The notes beneath the pieces were generated by a model that was not told the origin of the DNA, ran no database searches, and saw nothing but the letters and a program-made list of their open reading frames with translations. DNA of 64,000 bases from Collybia mongolica (taxonomy: Eukaryota; Basidiomycota; Agaricomycetes; Agaricales; Clitocybaceae). The DNA is taken from the NCBI GenBank assembly GCA_013420905.1, contig JAAXNY010000001.1, forward strand, positions 7,936,001-8,000,000, given 5' to 3'. A program made the translations under genes and the position numbers. Positions 12,653 through 25,612 of this stretch are shown piece after piece (positions within the stretch are counted from its first letter, which is position 1; each line of letters opens with the position of its first letter).

Positions 12653-13518
12653 TTACCACTTAGCATACGGCAAGAACTTTCCACTGAAGATAAAACATGA
12701 ATATCGTCAAGCTTCGCCGACAAGAGAACACGCACTCAAAAGTGAGCACCACGCGGTCGCCTTTTGGGTCGGCCTTCCTGTCGACGTTGATCTTGCAGTC
12801 TATCATCGACATAATACCGTCGCCGAACTATATCAAAATGAGCGACGGCCTGAATGTGTAGAAATGATAACTCTCACCTTCTCGTGGATGATTGACTTGA
12901 ATCGCATGAGCTGTTATCATGATTTGTCCAGACGTAGCTGTAACATATTTACCTTGATGGGATATCCGTAGACAAGGACGCTCTGAAAAGTAGAGGGTCG
13001 TTAAACGATTGTCAACCCTTGATATATCTCCACATACCTCATAGAGCCGATAAATAACTGGATCGGTGGGGGGCACCGGTCCTAACCCACGGTTCGGCCA
13101 CCAGTGGTCTCCAAGGCCTGCCAGAGTTTCCACGACGGGGACTTCAAGTACTTCAGCTAGTTTACGCAACTCATCCTCAGAAAATTTGGCCTGAAAACAA
13201 AATCAACTACTAATTGGCAGTTCGTATCGTTGATTGCTCACCTGGCCGTATAATCCCGCTGCAACCCATACTTCATCTTTTCCAATTGCTTTGGCAATTT
13301 GTTCGAAGGTCAAGCCTGTTGTAGGGCTCGGTTGGCGTGTTTCGGGTGTATAGTGCTGAAGCGCCCACCTTTACGTGCCTTTGCTTCGAGTAACTTAGAG
13401 TTGATCGAGGGAAGATCGGCGTAAGGAGTGTTATTTGTTGGGATGAACTGAAAAGGGTTGTTAATTGGGGGGTTCTGTCAATTCGCATAATAGGACGTAC
13501 TGTAGAGGATTGAGCCAT
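12653..13518 (-). CDS. CYN1: Cyanate hydratase (cyanase), complete, 8 exons
   Basis: Cyanase converts cyanate and bicarbonate to ammonia and carbon dioxide in the cytosol. I could splice the gene completely: exons at 13518-13501, 13447-13369, 13315-13242, 13190-13038, 12982-12953, 12895-12878, 12827-12736 and 12683-12653, all with GT..AG introns. The 164-residue product matches the usual fungal size of about 160. The N-terminal helix-turn-helix-like part reads LLEAKARKGLTFEQIAKAIG; the centre reads DEVWVAAGLYGQ and WPNRGLGPVPPTDPVIYRLY. The catalytic triad known from the E. coli enzyme (Arg96, Glu99, Ser122) is present as R and E of YRLYE and S of GIMSMID. The C-terminus is GKFLPYAKW, the family's typical end. 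Exons 1 and 6 are only 18 nt. I see no defect, so it should be active. Confidence 0.96.
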
Positions 13519-13823
13519 TCTTAGAGACTATAGATGTTCGAGAGGGATGCGTGTGAGTAGTGTAAATTAGTTTTGACAAGCTTTATAACAAAGGCTTGTG
13601 AGATCCAGATGGTGATCTCTTGGTCAGGAGAATTGTCTCATGTGACATGACGACATGGGAAACGGAGTAGAACTTGGTCACAAGACACTTCAACGATATA
13701 CATTTATGGATCAGCCAATCCTGAGGGGCACGATGGTGTGTTGAGATATGGGATGGCAGGAACGCTTACGCGTCAGGACGCGGCTGGGAAAGGACAAGAC
13801 TCAGATGATACTGCGATATCAAG

Positions 13824-14384
13824 CTATGAGTCTTCTTCTATTGGTTTCCATACATCCTTCGTCGCGTGCATAAGTTCATAAAGTTGCCCGAGCTGCTCCC
13901 CAGACATCTGTTGAACGGCGTGAGCAAAAGTACAAGCCTGGGAGCAAAATTTTACTCACCTTTTCAAACACAGTCGGATCCAGCTTCTTCCCAGCGAAGC
14001 TCTTCGAATCTGGTCCCACAGGCAGCTGATCCAAGTACATTTTCCATTGAGATAGAAACCCAATGATGTGAACGTTATTGGTTACGTCTTTATGGAGGCG
14101 AAATTCTGTCATTGCACGGTTGTCAGCGGTTTGACTGGGCAGTTCGGGGATTTAGACCTGATTTAATGTAGTTATCGCCGAGCATCCTCATGTCTGATGG
14201 TAGTGCACGGTGGGCGCGTAGCAGCCGTCGGTATAGCCTGTCCCAAAAAATCAGCGAAACCCAACACGGGTTGGAGTTCGGCCTGAGCTTACGGGATAGG
14301 AGGGAAGAGGGTTGCGCTAGCTTCTTTCAAGTTAAGAGGCTTCTTAGATACCGATTTCGCGAACATAATGAGGGAGGGATGCAT
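13824..14384 (-). CDS. ACN9: Succinate dehydrogenase assembly factor 3 (Acn9/Sdh7), LYR protein
   Basis: This is a mitochondrial-matrix chaperone needed to mature the iron-sulphur subunit of complex II. Four exons splice cleanly: 14384-14293, 14237-14158, 14105-13960 and 13907-13824, giving 133 residues, the usual size. The N-terminus ([18 protein letters not shown]) is basic and hydroxylated, as in mitochondrial presequences. The LYR-family motif is [16 protein letters not shown], followed by [20 protein letters not shown] and [17 protein letters not shown]. The end [17 protein letters not shown] is also typical of Acn9. The start lies very close to the divergent long gene, so the two may share a promoter region. 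No defects are seen. Confidence 0.93.
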
Positions 14385-14536
14385 GGCGAACTAGTAGATA
14401 TTGTCAGTTGGTAGCGAGTGTAGGTGGACTTTGGAATGTTTGGGTGCCGAGGGTGCCGAAGCCATTTCCAGAAGGCAAAGCATCACAAGACCAAACACAA
14501 GGACTTCCACCCCATGGTCACCAAATCACTGACTGT

Positions 14537-17500
14537 ATGGCAATCAGCGGTGATAGACGTGCACAAGCACTGCCAGAGGCTTCTATTTCCATTCCAAGTG
14601 GAGGGTGCGCCAAAAAACCCAACGGCTCATCCGGGGATGGCGATAGCAACAACTCTAGCACTTTTGAAGACCATGGTGCAACCCAGGAAGTTCCAGCTTT
14701 ATTACCCAATCCATGGATCGACAATCCCAATTCAAAATCCAAGTCCAACCCGGGCATTGTATGCAGACTGAAAAGCTTTCCCAATTTGGTGCGGGTCATG
14801 CGTGACAAAAACTTGGAATGGCCGTATAGACTCTATCCTACGCGACACCACAGAATCCTATTCTACGAATTCCGTGGATTTGGTCGGCCATCTAATGATT
14901 TTGGATGGCCAGGAGACTTCTACTTGGACCTTACACCCTCTCCCCGGTATTTCCTTTACGTGAGGCATGCAAATTACTGGTACTGCAACAACTGGGATCC
15001 AGATCCGACGCGGTTGGAGTTCCCCTTGCACAGGCATCCGTTATTAAGGGACAGATATTTGTGGGCGACAAAAGGATGGGGCTTCATGTGGCTCACCGGC
15101 CAAACCATACGTGTGGAGGGATGTTCTAGCGTTCGACGCGAGAGAGATCACGACCCCATGGTGTTAAAAGCACTCGATTACGACGACAAAGGACCACTCC
15201 CAGTGGAATTTAACGACGACGCGGTGGCCCAGGAATCTGTGGAAAAAGAGTTGAGGGCAGATGCCCTCGCAGTGTGGTGGGAGGAGCAAGAGGATGAAGA
15301 AATCGCAGCGGCTAGGCAGCTAGCAAAGGAGAAGCGGCAGCTTCAGATAGAACATTATGATCTCGAGTACCAAAAAAGGCATAAAGAGCGCGAGGAAGAC
15401 TCTCAGTCCAACGGCTCCCAACGACGGCTAAGGGGAGACTCCATAAGTTCGGACGACTCTGTTGTGGACATAGGCAGGACAATAATCCGAATCTTGCCCG
15501 TTCAACTTAATCAAGAAGATATGGGCAACGTTCCCATACCGGCAAGATGGAGGAAGCCGCCCAATAGCCCCGGTGTGGATGAAAAGCGTCTCAACATGGG
15601 CCAGAGACATGTTTCGGCAGGTTAGACCTTTACACCAGGCAATCCTCTTATGTTCTGTTCTCTAATCCTCCATCAGAACCACACAGTAGTGTTGTTCCTA
15701 GACCTCCTGCTGCCTCTTCAACCTCTGCCCTGAATTCGTCTCCAAGTACTTCAAGGTCTCCAAAGTCTCAGCCTCGGACACGTGTACCTGCTCATCAATC
15801 TAGTGTTCAAGGTAACAAATCTTACTAAAATTTGTGACCGATATCTAATATTGTTGCTTAGGTGGTCAGCATAAGGAGACTACATATAACGCAATATCAG
15901 GCAGACTGCCGTCTGATGTTTTCAACCGTCCCATCAGCATAGTGGGTGGTATGCTGCCAGTCAGGACTCTTGGGCGCCAACATGGTACTAGTGGCAATCC
16001 AAATCTTCGTGAGTTCCATATTCTCACCCCAGCAAATCTATTCCACATTAATGCTTCAAAATGATGCACTACCAGTCTCTACGTCGGTGCAGGAACGCGC
16101 CAGTGCTTCAATTCGAGCCCATCGTTCGCTTTCAACCCTTCCATCCGGTGCCCAATCCGAGAAGCACCCAGGTCCAGCATCCCAGCAGCGACCGGAATCG
16201 ACTCTACCCCACGTCCCAATGGACGTTGTAGAAGTTTCTATGACCTCTTCATCGCCACGATCAAGCCCGCCCGCTCATTTAGTTACCCCTAGTTTGTCTC
16301 GTCGAAATATTGCAGTGGACGGTACTGACACCCAACTTTCAGGTATCCCCCAAAACTCCAATATATCTACTAAGAGCATTAATTTGGCCCGCCAAAGGCA
16401 GCAAAAGAAGCGAGGTCTTGATATCGTCCAATACGGAATCAAGCAAAGATTTCCGAGCCCACAAAGAGCGAGAACCCTTGTACCACGTCTCGCACCTACT
16501 AACGCCTCAGCAGGTGGTAGACCGAATAGCACGCAGGGAGAATCAATTTCCGTGCCCGACCCAGATATATCGACATCATTGTCAAATACTCCAATACCAA
16601 CGTCCACAATAAATTGCGCGGAGAATGCGGATTGGCAGCCCACTGTGACACAGGGTGCAAGTTGTAACACCGAGGCGCGCGATAATTCAGGACCTTCACG
16701 ACAAATCAACAATATAGGCGTTAGTGGTCCAATCACTTCAGTGAACCCAGGGCTGCCTGGTTCGCCTCCCCCCAACGGTTGCCAGCGACCTCAGCGTGTG
16801 TTGATGATCTCCAACAATGGTAATGCCCAATCCCCTACGACGGCCCAACGCAAAAGCAGAGCACTTCCAACAATTGAAAGTCCTCCAGACACCAGGGTCA
16901 ATCGCGCGAGCTCGAGAACGCCTTCACCCTCACCCTCCTGTTCCCATCATAAATCGCACCCACCTCTCAGCGTCCAAATATTTCCCAATAATGAAGATGG
17001 TAAGGAAAGCTCCAGTCGCCTCGGCCTTATAGCCCCCTTTCCCATCAGGGGTCAGGAAACTTCTGTCGAGTACCCTGAATCAGATTTAGCGGGCGTGACT
17101 TTGCGTGGCCCTCCAGATGTTTCCCTTGTCACAGATCGTAAGTCTTCACTGACTTTTCTCGACATCGTTCTAATGTAACTCAAAGAAGGTGATGTCGAGC
17201 CTCTTATGGCTGCTCAAGAAATACAAGAACGGGAATCGCCTCTTGAGGATTTTGCTGACGATTTAGGTGAACTCGTGCACGCAAATTATGGGGTCGATTA
17301 CTATCACAACTTCTCGCCTCTTTCTTCCGATGTGGTCCGACTGGCTCCAGCGGGAAATAATAGCAGTGATGCTGTTCAAGATAGGGATGAGCGTCTGGCT
17401 CAGTGCCGCCAGGAGGTCATTTTAGGCATCCTTTCCCTAGTTCGAGATTCGGAAGACATCATTATGGATGGTCCCCTTTCGGATGAGGACTACCACGTGT

Positions 17501-20206
17501 CCTCGCCACTGCTCAGCCCTCTGTTCTCGGAATTGGATGAGCCCTTCGATTTCGCCATACATAAAAAAAGGGATGAGGATGGCACAGAAAGTCACCTGCG
17601 GCAAAGCGCTTCGCCTGTGATAGTGAACAATATATCCTTGAAGAGGAAGTGCCAAAGCTATTCCGTGGATTCTGGCTACAATTTCAATCCCGATGAACTT
17701 GCTGAAGACACCCTTGTCCATTGGTCGCTGCGGCCAGCTGCCCGTTCCCATTCATCATCTACTGATGCACCTATATCCACCCTACAACAGAAATTGGGAA
17801 GCTCCGTCTGGAAAGAATGCGATGACGAAGAACACAGTTCTCGCCATGAAGCAGACACAGAAATGTCTTTGGCTCAGAAGTCAGATGGTTATGATAATGA
17901 AGAAATAAGTGAGGATGATCTAGAAGAAGAAGAAAAGAATGACAATGGCGCGATAGACCCGGATGACTATGTGACTGAGGACAAGGATATCAACGAGGCG
18001 ACGAACCTTGACGGACCCGTAGAGGAAGAGTATGGAGAATCAAGCGAAGAGAGATATCCTATGGATCCGACAGTTGAACTGCCAATCTCTCGATGTCAAA
18101 TGAACCTTGAATTTTCAGATGCAAAATCTAGCGCACGAACACACCTGGACGATTATCATTCTCACCTTTTCGATACTAGTTTCGATGAGAAAAGACCGCA
18201 GAGTACGACGCCTCATTCTGATCATCTTTCTTCGAGATCACCTCAGGATTTCGCGCCCCACAGCACCGACGAGCGAAATAAAGAGGCGCCCATGGAAAGA
18301 GGCATTAAGAACGAAGATTCTCAACATCCCCCAACACTAGTCCGCGGCTTCGGTAGCGGCCTCTTGATGCCTACGCCTTCCTCGGTAATCGACTCTCACT
18401 ATTGCAATCCCCTGAGCCCCACCATCGACATGCATGGATTCAAGGATGACAAAACAAGCCCAGTCCCATCCCACTTTCGTTGCTCTCCTTCACCTCCCTT
18501 CATACGGCACCAAACGCATAGTTCCAAATATTCAGCGAGCGAACGAGGCTATTATGACCGAGAATCAAGCAACCCACAGATAAATAATACTCGTGTGGAA
18601 ACAAGAAGCCCGTTGGAGGAAACAAAGGAACTTGATGTGACTTCGGGCTTCATCGTCACCACTACCGCCACCTCCAATGCAGACACTAAACGGCCTGCGA
18701 GTGAGATGAAAATCGAAGTGGACCTTACCCCATCACACGCCGTAACCTCATTAGATATAACAGCGCGAAGATATGGATCTCAGCCTGGTTTTTGCAGGGA
18801 ACGGACAACGTCCCCCGCTTATTCTGATGCCACTCTACTCCATCGTGTACCCTGCCCTTTCAATCCGTCTTTGTCCCCAACATCCGGGAGTGAAGTTTCG
18901 TTGGAAGACGACCAACTCGATAATGGAGAGCATAGCTCGAATTATACCAATGCCCTACCGAGTAAAATGATAACGAAGAAAGAGGAGGAGGATTGGGCAA
19001 TGATGACGGATATACACTCGCGATTATCCCCGAAGCAAGCAGATTCTATGGCAAACATGCCAGAAGCCCACTTTGGGATCATCTCTAACTCATCGGAAGA
19101 AGAGGATGCTGTAACTGACGAACATGATTTGGTTGAATACGTTCTTGATGCTAGGGGCAGTCAGACAAGCGACCACACAGAATCCAAAAATGCGCCGAAA
19201 GATGAAATGTATGAAGAGGAATACCAAAATGTGGACAATCAAAGGGAGGACGAAGTGAAGGAGCATCAAGCCACAAACAAGTCTCCAGGGCCAGGCGACG
19301 ACACTGACAACATACCCGCCCAGAAAGGCGAATACCAAACTGTCCTACCGCGCAGCCTGCCTATTCACGGTCTATCTGCTTCACCCAAGGAGCCACCCGC
19401 AGGAACAAGACCATCAGTTCAACCAGGAGCCCTGGACCATAACGCCTCATCCGACAGCGGCTCTAGTATACGCCTTTCTCCCGTCATACTTCCTGGCTCT
19501 CCGATGGCAGTCGATGTGCCTATAGATGAGACAGACTCCGCCATTCGGAATGCTGCAGATTGTAAGTTTAACTCGATAGCTTAACAATAACTCACCGCCG
19601 TCCACAGTGTTTCATTTCCTTTCTACGAATCACTTGGATATTCGCAACGACCGCGATACCCTTAGAGATCGTTTGGCGGAATGTTGGTTCACAACTCATC
19701 AGATTATGTGGAACCTCTTCTGACTTTTCTTCCAGTAAATACGAAGTTTCAAGGGGAAAGACACAGCCGCCTTGCAACAGAACAACGTATCGCTACTCGT
19801 AAGCTAGTTTGATAACCGCATTGTCCTTTTCTTGACGGTTCACGTCAGTCGTGCTCGAGGGAGAACAAAAAGATAAAAAACTTCTGGAACTTGCGAATAG
19901 TCTCAACGAAGCTCGCCGCTCTCGTCAGGGTTCTCTTTTGGTGTTCAGGCCCTAAATTGACTTTTCTTTTGTAGTTGAAGAACAGAAGGACCGCGAAACT
20001 CGACTTTCCGAATCCGTTCGGAATTTGACCGCCCAAAGGGACGAAGGCAAGCACCCGGTCATGATAGGATGAGAAAATTCTAACATTTCTTAATAGCATA
20101 TCTTGTTCGCTCCAAAGCCCATGTCGCGCACATGGATACTGAGATGAAGCTTACTCGAGCGAAGCAGGCTTTAAATTCAATTCAACAATTTTTGGAGCCA
20201 GTCTAA
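14537..20206 (+). CDS. Long multi-exon gene of unknown function
   Basis: A run of large open exons (to 15625, 15946-17178, 17206-19584) is joined by GT..AG introns, for example after VSAG near 15,622 and after LVTD near 17,139. Smaller exons follow to TAA 20204-20206. The frame is open back to an ATG at 14408, only 23 bp from the divergent ACN9 start. The in-frame ATG at 14537 is an alternative start and is used here. The first third has a compact, aromatic-rich segment (LFYEFRGFG, YFLYVRHANYWYCNNWDPDP, WGFMWLTGQ) that looks folded, then a charged helix rich in E and R. The middle is disordered, rich in Ser/Pro and later in Asp/Glu. The last exons form a heptad-like coiled coil (LLELANSLNEARRSR, ETRLSESVRNLTAQRD, KLTRAKQALNSIQQF). 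I do not recognise the family; the exact splicing near 15,830-16,050 and 19,560-20,100 is uncertain. Confidence 0.7.
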
Positions 20207-21171
20207 TCAGGAGATTCTATCTCCTCCTGGGACCCCCCGCATGGTGTACACTTTTATTGATACCTCGACCAGCCTTGATGGGAATAACATTATTTTGTAT
20301 TTTTACCGCTTCTTGAGTAGTAACAGGATGGTCTAACCGTCAGATCTACACCGTTCTACTACTCCATCATTTTGATATATTCCCGAAGCAGAAGTGTTGT
20401 TCCTCCACTAACGGTACCTATTAAATGTCACCAAATACATAGGTGAGTACAGGTACCAGCTCAGTAACCGGTGATAATCATTGCTTTTGACAGGGGCATC
20501 GTCGTTCAATCACAACATGTATAAACTGCCGCCATCGTCGGTCGTCAAGGCTACAGTTTTGCTATGGCATACATGCACATGGGACAGGCATCAAGGTTCT
20601 CCACGATACAATGCGAGACACATGGCGCACTTGTGTGCCACAAGGTATCAGGGAAGGTATACCTGTGCAAATACTCTCATGATATTTCGCAACGCGCACG
20701 TTTACACATGATTTCCAGTGCTTACTGCTCCGATCTCACACGGCCATAAGTAGTGCACGCGTCTCTGCTCGCTAAAAACCTAATAGAAGTCTCGATGTAT
20801 CATATACACCTTGTGTCCTAGAACCGAAGCCGAGGGCATCATTTGTCTCAAACAATGACAAAAGCTTCTAGCTGACTGCTGTCGATCATTACTCAAAACT
20901 CAACTCAGAATTCAGTTGAGGTGAGTTTCTTTTTTGCTCACTGTTCGACGCACCACCTGATTCGAATCCTTAAAGAAGCTATGCTGAGCCATGCGATTTT
21001 ATGGAATCATTGGACAACGGCTAACTCTCACCGTCCCCGCGCTGATATCCAGGACTGCTAGTACCGAGAGATATCCAGATGTTTGCATAAAAGCCCAGTA
21101 ATAAGACGCCTCATAGACGGGGAACCTCCTCTTCATCATATTTAGCTTCACCTTGTCTCTTTGCTTTTGAT
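20207..21171. other. Intergenic region upstream of the fungalysin gene
   Basis: There is no supported coding sequence. The two short overlapping frames near 20,480-20,750 share no features with known proteins. Confidence 0.5.
21086..21093 (+). promoter_or_regulatory. TATA-like box of the fungalysin gene
   Basis: CATAAAAG lies about 80 bp before the ATG at 21172, a plausible distance for a fungal core promoter. It is assigned by position and sequence only. Confidence 0.35.
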
Positions 21172-23611
21172 ATGGTGTTCAACGGATTCTTTGCTTCAGT
21201 CGTCCTCGCAATCGCCTACGCGTCTCTCATCAATGCGAAGCCTTCATCCGCCTCCACAAAGTACTCTACCCATCGCACAAGGAGCATTGGCCGGGTATTC
21301 AAGGTCGAGACTTTCCATCCAGAGACTTCATACAAGGTACACTATTTGCACACGGTACCAAATTAATAAAGCCGCTCACGAAGTAGTCAGACATTTGGTA
21401 CTGGCCTTGAACAACCTGCTTCTCTCGTCGAAGCCCCGCTGCCAGAAGCTGCAGTCTCCGTCGTCACCGCCCAGCTTGGAGTAGATGCAAGTAACATTAA
21501 ATACAAATCCGGTTATGAGGCTGGGTCCAAGAAATTTGCCTACGTAAAACAATCACATGTAAGTGTTTCTGATACTATATCCCGTTAATCGCTGGACTGA
21601 TTGTATCATGTCTCATAGGAAGGGGTATCATTTGTCAACGCGGTTGCCAATGTCGCATGGAAAGCCAACAAAGTCGTCTCGTTCGGTTCGTCCTTCGTCA
21701 AGGCTAGTAAGTCTCGGTATCTATTTAGTATATGTGTTCGTCCTTAACGACCATCAAGACAAGATCGCACCTTCTAAACCCTCGGTTACCGTCGCATCTT
21801 TTATACCAAAGATTGAGAAACTCCTTGAGGGGACGTACAACGGCCACCCAACGACTCTTGAATATCTTGCTCGACCTGACGGCTCTGTATCTCTCGTTCA
21901 TGTCGTGCAGATTCAAAACACAGAAGCTAATACTTGGTATGAGGCTTTCGTCGATGCCCATACCGGGGAGCTTTTATCCGTCACCGACTTTGTTGCTGAT
22001 GCATCAGTAAAGTGTCTGCTGTTGTTAGATGAAACCAAATTGACAAGTTTCCTTTAGTACAAAGTTTTACCCGTCAACAAACAGGTTTACACAGATGGGC
22101 TGGAGATTCTCGTAGACCCACAAGATCTGTTCTCCTCCCCTTTGGGATGGCACGACGACGGAACCACTCAAACAACAAGCACAGCGTAAGTCAGTTACCA
22201 TACTACCCAGCCTCTATCTCTCAGGTTTTCGGTCGCCAATTAGTGGAAACAATGTTGTCGCTTTCAAGTCGTCGCAAAGTGCCACCACCACCCAGTCATC
22301 CGCGGGTAGCTTCAACTATACCTACAACGACCTGGAAGACCCAACATTCCCTGAGAACCTGAACGCTGCACGCGTCAACGCCTTTTACATTATCAACAGT
22401 GTCCATGACATTGCTTACCGATATGGATTTACGGAGAGTGCATTTAACTTCCAGACCAATAACTTCGGCAAGGGCGGCAAAGGGAGAGATCGAGTGTTGA
22501 TGTCGGTTCAAGATGCATCTGGGACCAACAATGCCAACTTCGCCACGCCCCCTGAGTAAGTTGGAGAGTTATTGCGTGAGCTGGTATGGTGCTGACGTCT
22601 CTCCACAGCGGCCAATCTGGAACTTGCCGAATGTAAGTTTGGTTGAACGGAATGCTTTATTCTGCTATTAACTGTATATGTAGGTTCGTCTGGACCCGCA
22701 CTCCCGTATTTTTGTTTTAATTCTCCCAAAAGTCACAGAACATTCGACTCACTCCCATCATAGGTGCACCGCGATGGAACGATGGAGAACGATATCATGG
22801 TCCACGAAATGACGCATGGAATCACTAACCGAATGACTGGGGGCGGGACCGGACGATGCCTGCAAACAACTGAAGCTGGTGGTATGGGCGAAGGTTGGTC
22901 GGACGCTATGGCTGAGTAAGTGTCAACCCAAATCTGGGATTTAGTTGTCACGCGCATCCGTGTAGGTGGACAGAACAGAAATCCGGTACAATTGTCGACT
23001 ACATTCTTGGTCAATATGTCATTAACAATACTGTCGGCATCCGGACTCACCCATACTCGGTCAACCCGTGAGTGCTCGCTCATACGACATGCAGCGTCCG
23101 CTTCACTAAAACTGTGAATAGCACCACTAACCCCTTGCGGTATTCGAGTATTGCTGCGCTCAACGAAGTCCACAGTTCGTCCTTGATTTGTCCGTCGCTA
23201 TCCACTGAGTTTCTGACGGTCACACTTCACAGACATTGGAGAAGTCTGGGCCAACATGCTCCACAACGTGTATGCTGCTCTCGTCACAGCACACGGGTTC
23301 TCGGCGACCGCCAAGACCGACCCAACAGGCTCCGAGGGAAACGTCGTGTTCCTTCATCTCTTCATCGACGCCCTTGCTCTCCAACCGTGTAGTCCTACAT
23401 GTAAGCAGATCCCAGTAGTCGCTTTCCGGAGACTTGGATTGACCTTTATCATGATTCAGTCGTTTCTGCTCGAGACGCGTGGATCCAAGCCGACGTGGAC
23501 CGATATGGCGGTGTCAACAGGTGTCTCCTCTGGAAGGCCTTTGCAAGCCGGGGCCTTGGGGTCAATGCGGCCAAATTTGTCGATGACAGCACGGTCCCTG
23601 CTGACTGCTGA
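21172..23611 (+). CDS. Secreted fungalysin, M36 zinc metalloprotease
   Basis: Fungalysins are secreted endopeptidases made as zymogens. A signal peptide ([17 protein letters not shown]) opens the protein. The pro-region reads [16 protein letters not shown] in exon 1, then continues through short exons with [20 protein letters not shown] and [18 protein letters not shown]. The mature part contains [20 protein letters not shown] and [19 protein letters not shown]. The HEXXH zinc site is HEMTH at 22803-22817, and the third ligand is the Glu in [11 protein letters not shown]. The C-terminus reads [44 protein letters not shown] and ends ..VPADC. Many introns of about 50 nt interrupt it, including one between WTRTP and VHRDG (about 22,710-22,764). 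All required residues are present and I see no stop in the spliced reading, so it looks functional. Confidence 0.9.
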
Positions 23612-23982
23612 TTGTTCGGGCTTCAGTAATTGTAGTCGCAGTTAGCTTGGATGTAGGCTAGGACGTTGCTATGTATATTTATTATGCGTCGTGGCTGTTC
23701 TTAATGGTTTACAGGGAATGAAGTCCCGCATACTTTCTGCAGGTTGGCAATCCCTTTTTCCCTATGAATAGTTAACATAAGATTGGGTGTCTAACTCCTA
23801 ACTTGCCTATAATGGAATGAACCTTACATGGCGTGTTCTAACACGCCAATATTGGGCCCTCACATTCCAAACAAGTCCAAGGTTTCCATATTTTAAAGTG
23901 AAAACAGATAGATCGGTCACAACTTGAACTGCAAAGATGCAAAAATAGACAGCTCAGAGAAAACGTAAAAAAAAAGTCTAAA
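23612..23982. other. Short convergent intergenic spacer
   Basis: This spacer lies between the 3' ends of the fungalysin and the next kinase gene. An A9 tract near 23,968-23,976 is the only notable feature. It probably holds both 3' untranslated ends. Confidence 0.4.
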
Positions 23983-25612
23983 TTAGTCCAGTGGCAGCGC
24001 GGACATTCTCGACTCCACATCGTGCACGGTCGGCCGATCAGCCGGGACGAGTGTCCAGCAGTCCTTCAAGATCTTCACGAGCCCCTCCGATTGGTAGATT
24101 ACTGTATCTTCTGGCCGCAGGGGACTGATTCCCCGCATAACATCCTGGATTACTCTCCAGTCGTGCAGTCGATGTTCGTAGGGAAGGCGGCCAGAGAGGA
24201 GCTAGATTGAATAGTATAAGCTATCTGACAAGTATCCCAATAAGGGGTCGTACCTCATATATAGTGCACCCCAGGGACCATACATCTGATGCGAGAGTAG
24301 GCCCTGCAGGGGGGGTTGGTACTTGCTCATCTTCCTCCTCGTCATCGAAAAGTAGCTCAGGCGCTTGCCAGCGCACCGATCCTGCTAGCGTGGTCGTCGT
24401 ATTCCCGGTCGGTCCTTCGAGGTCGTCAATTACCTTCGAAAGCCCGAAGTCGCTGAGTACAGCGTGGCCGTCATCATCCACCAGGATGTTGTTCTGTTCG
24501 AAAAATTGTCATTTAGCTGCTTTGAAGTGGATTATAGATCTACTCACGCCTTTTAGATCCCCGTGTATCACAGGGTAGTCCAGAGTATGTAGATACGTCA
24601 ATCCAGCACAAACCTCCTTCACCTATGTGCCTCGTATCAGCTGCCGCGGACCTTGTATGCAGGGTGCATCAATCACTCACTAGCGTGAACCTGAACACCA
24701 TTGGACGATCCTTGATATAGCTTGGTGCGGTCCCATTCCCATACCACTGCATGACTAATGCAGGCCGTCCGCCAAGCTGAAATGAAACTCCATAGAACTT
24801 GGCGATATTGGAATGCTCAAGGCGTTTCCACACGTTCACTTCCCGGTTCAGCCGCTGGACGGGGGGAATGGGTGTGAGAATGCAAACTACACACTGAACC
24901 ACGCTGTCACTACCTTGCGCGCTCGTTCATGGTCTATCCCTCTCCGGGTAAACACCCGCAGCAGCTTAACGGCAACCTGTAAGAACGAGGTAAGTACAGA
25001 ATTGTGATGTTCGCACGTATGACAAACCTCAACCTCCTTCAATTCCTCGCTAAATCCACCGTGGAAAACTTTTCCCGTACTCCGATCCCACACTCCTCGG
25101 TATATGTCAGAAAAGCCGCCATGAGAAACCGCGTTTTGATGGGTTATGCGAACTTCTCCTGTGAGGTCGACGGTTTGCGTGGCATTGTCAATGGTAGGTT
25201 CTCGTTTAGGGGGGCGCGGATTTTTTTCGAATACCTTGTATCCTCCTCTCCAATGATTAGGACTAGTGAATAAGGCCTTCGCTATCTTCCAATGCTGGCT
25301 CGGCATGGTATAAGAATGGTCGAGGCTGGCGCTACCGGAAAAGTTGTTTGCGGGCGGCACGTAAGAGGCGAGGAACGAAAATTGTTTGAGCTTGGATCCT
25401 GAGACATTTAGGGGGTTGATATGATCAGGTGGTGAAGGCGAGGGGGTAGCCTTGGGGTGAAGCGGAGCCGTTAAGGCGAAATGCGGGTCGAAGTTGATCA
25501 GACGTGGATAATCAGTTGGTAGTAGTGGGACTGATGCCCTCTGATCAACATATATGTGACTAGAGGCCCGACGTGCGTCGAGTTTATCGTTGGGTGCATG
25601 ACATTCAACCAT
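23983..25612 (-). CDS. Ser/Thr/Tyr-type protein kinase, HGD catalytic loop (kinase 1)
   Basis: The ATG is at 25612; an upstream in-frame TTG is not needed. After about 160 disordered residues comes the kinase domain: glycine loop HGGFSDIYRG, VAVKLLR with the ATP-binding Lys, and REVNVWKRLEHSNIAKFYG. Next are catalytic loop IHGDLKGNNIL, SDFGLS, activation segment end SVRWQAPELLF and ASDVWSLGCTIYE. The C-lobe reads LLSGRLPYEH and ends ..SRMSALPLD at TAA 23983-23985. The usual HRD Arg is Gly, while the catalytic Asp, the Asn and the DFG are kept, so activity is possible. Introns fall before VAVK, after the loop's DLKG and after CTIYE. Such soluble kinases of tyrosine-kinase-like type are strongly expanded in mushrooms; substrates are unknown. 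Confidence 0.88.

Noticed and set aside
12653..13518. Cyanase as a recent bacterial transfer
   Set aside because: Seven spliceosomal introns and a normal fungal-type sequence argue for long residence in fungi.
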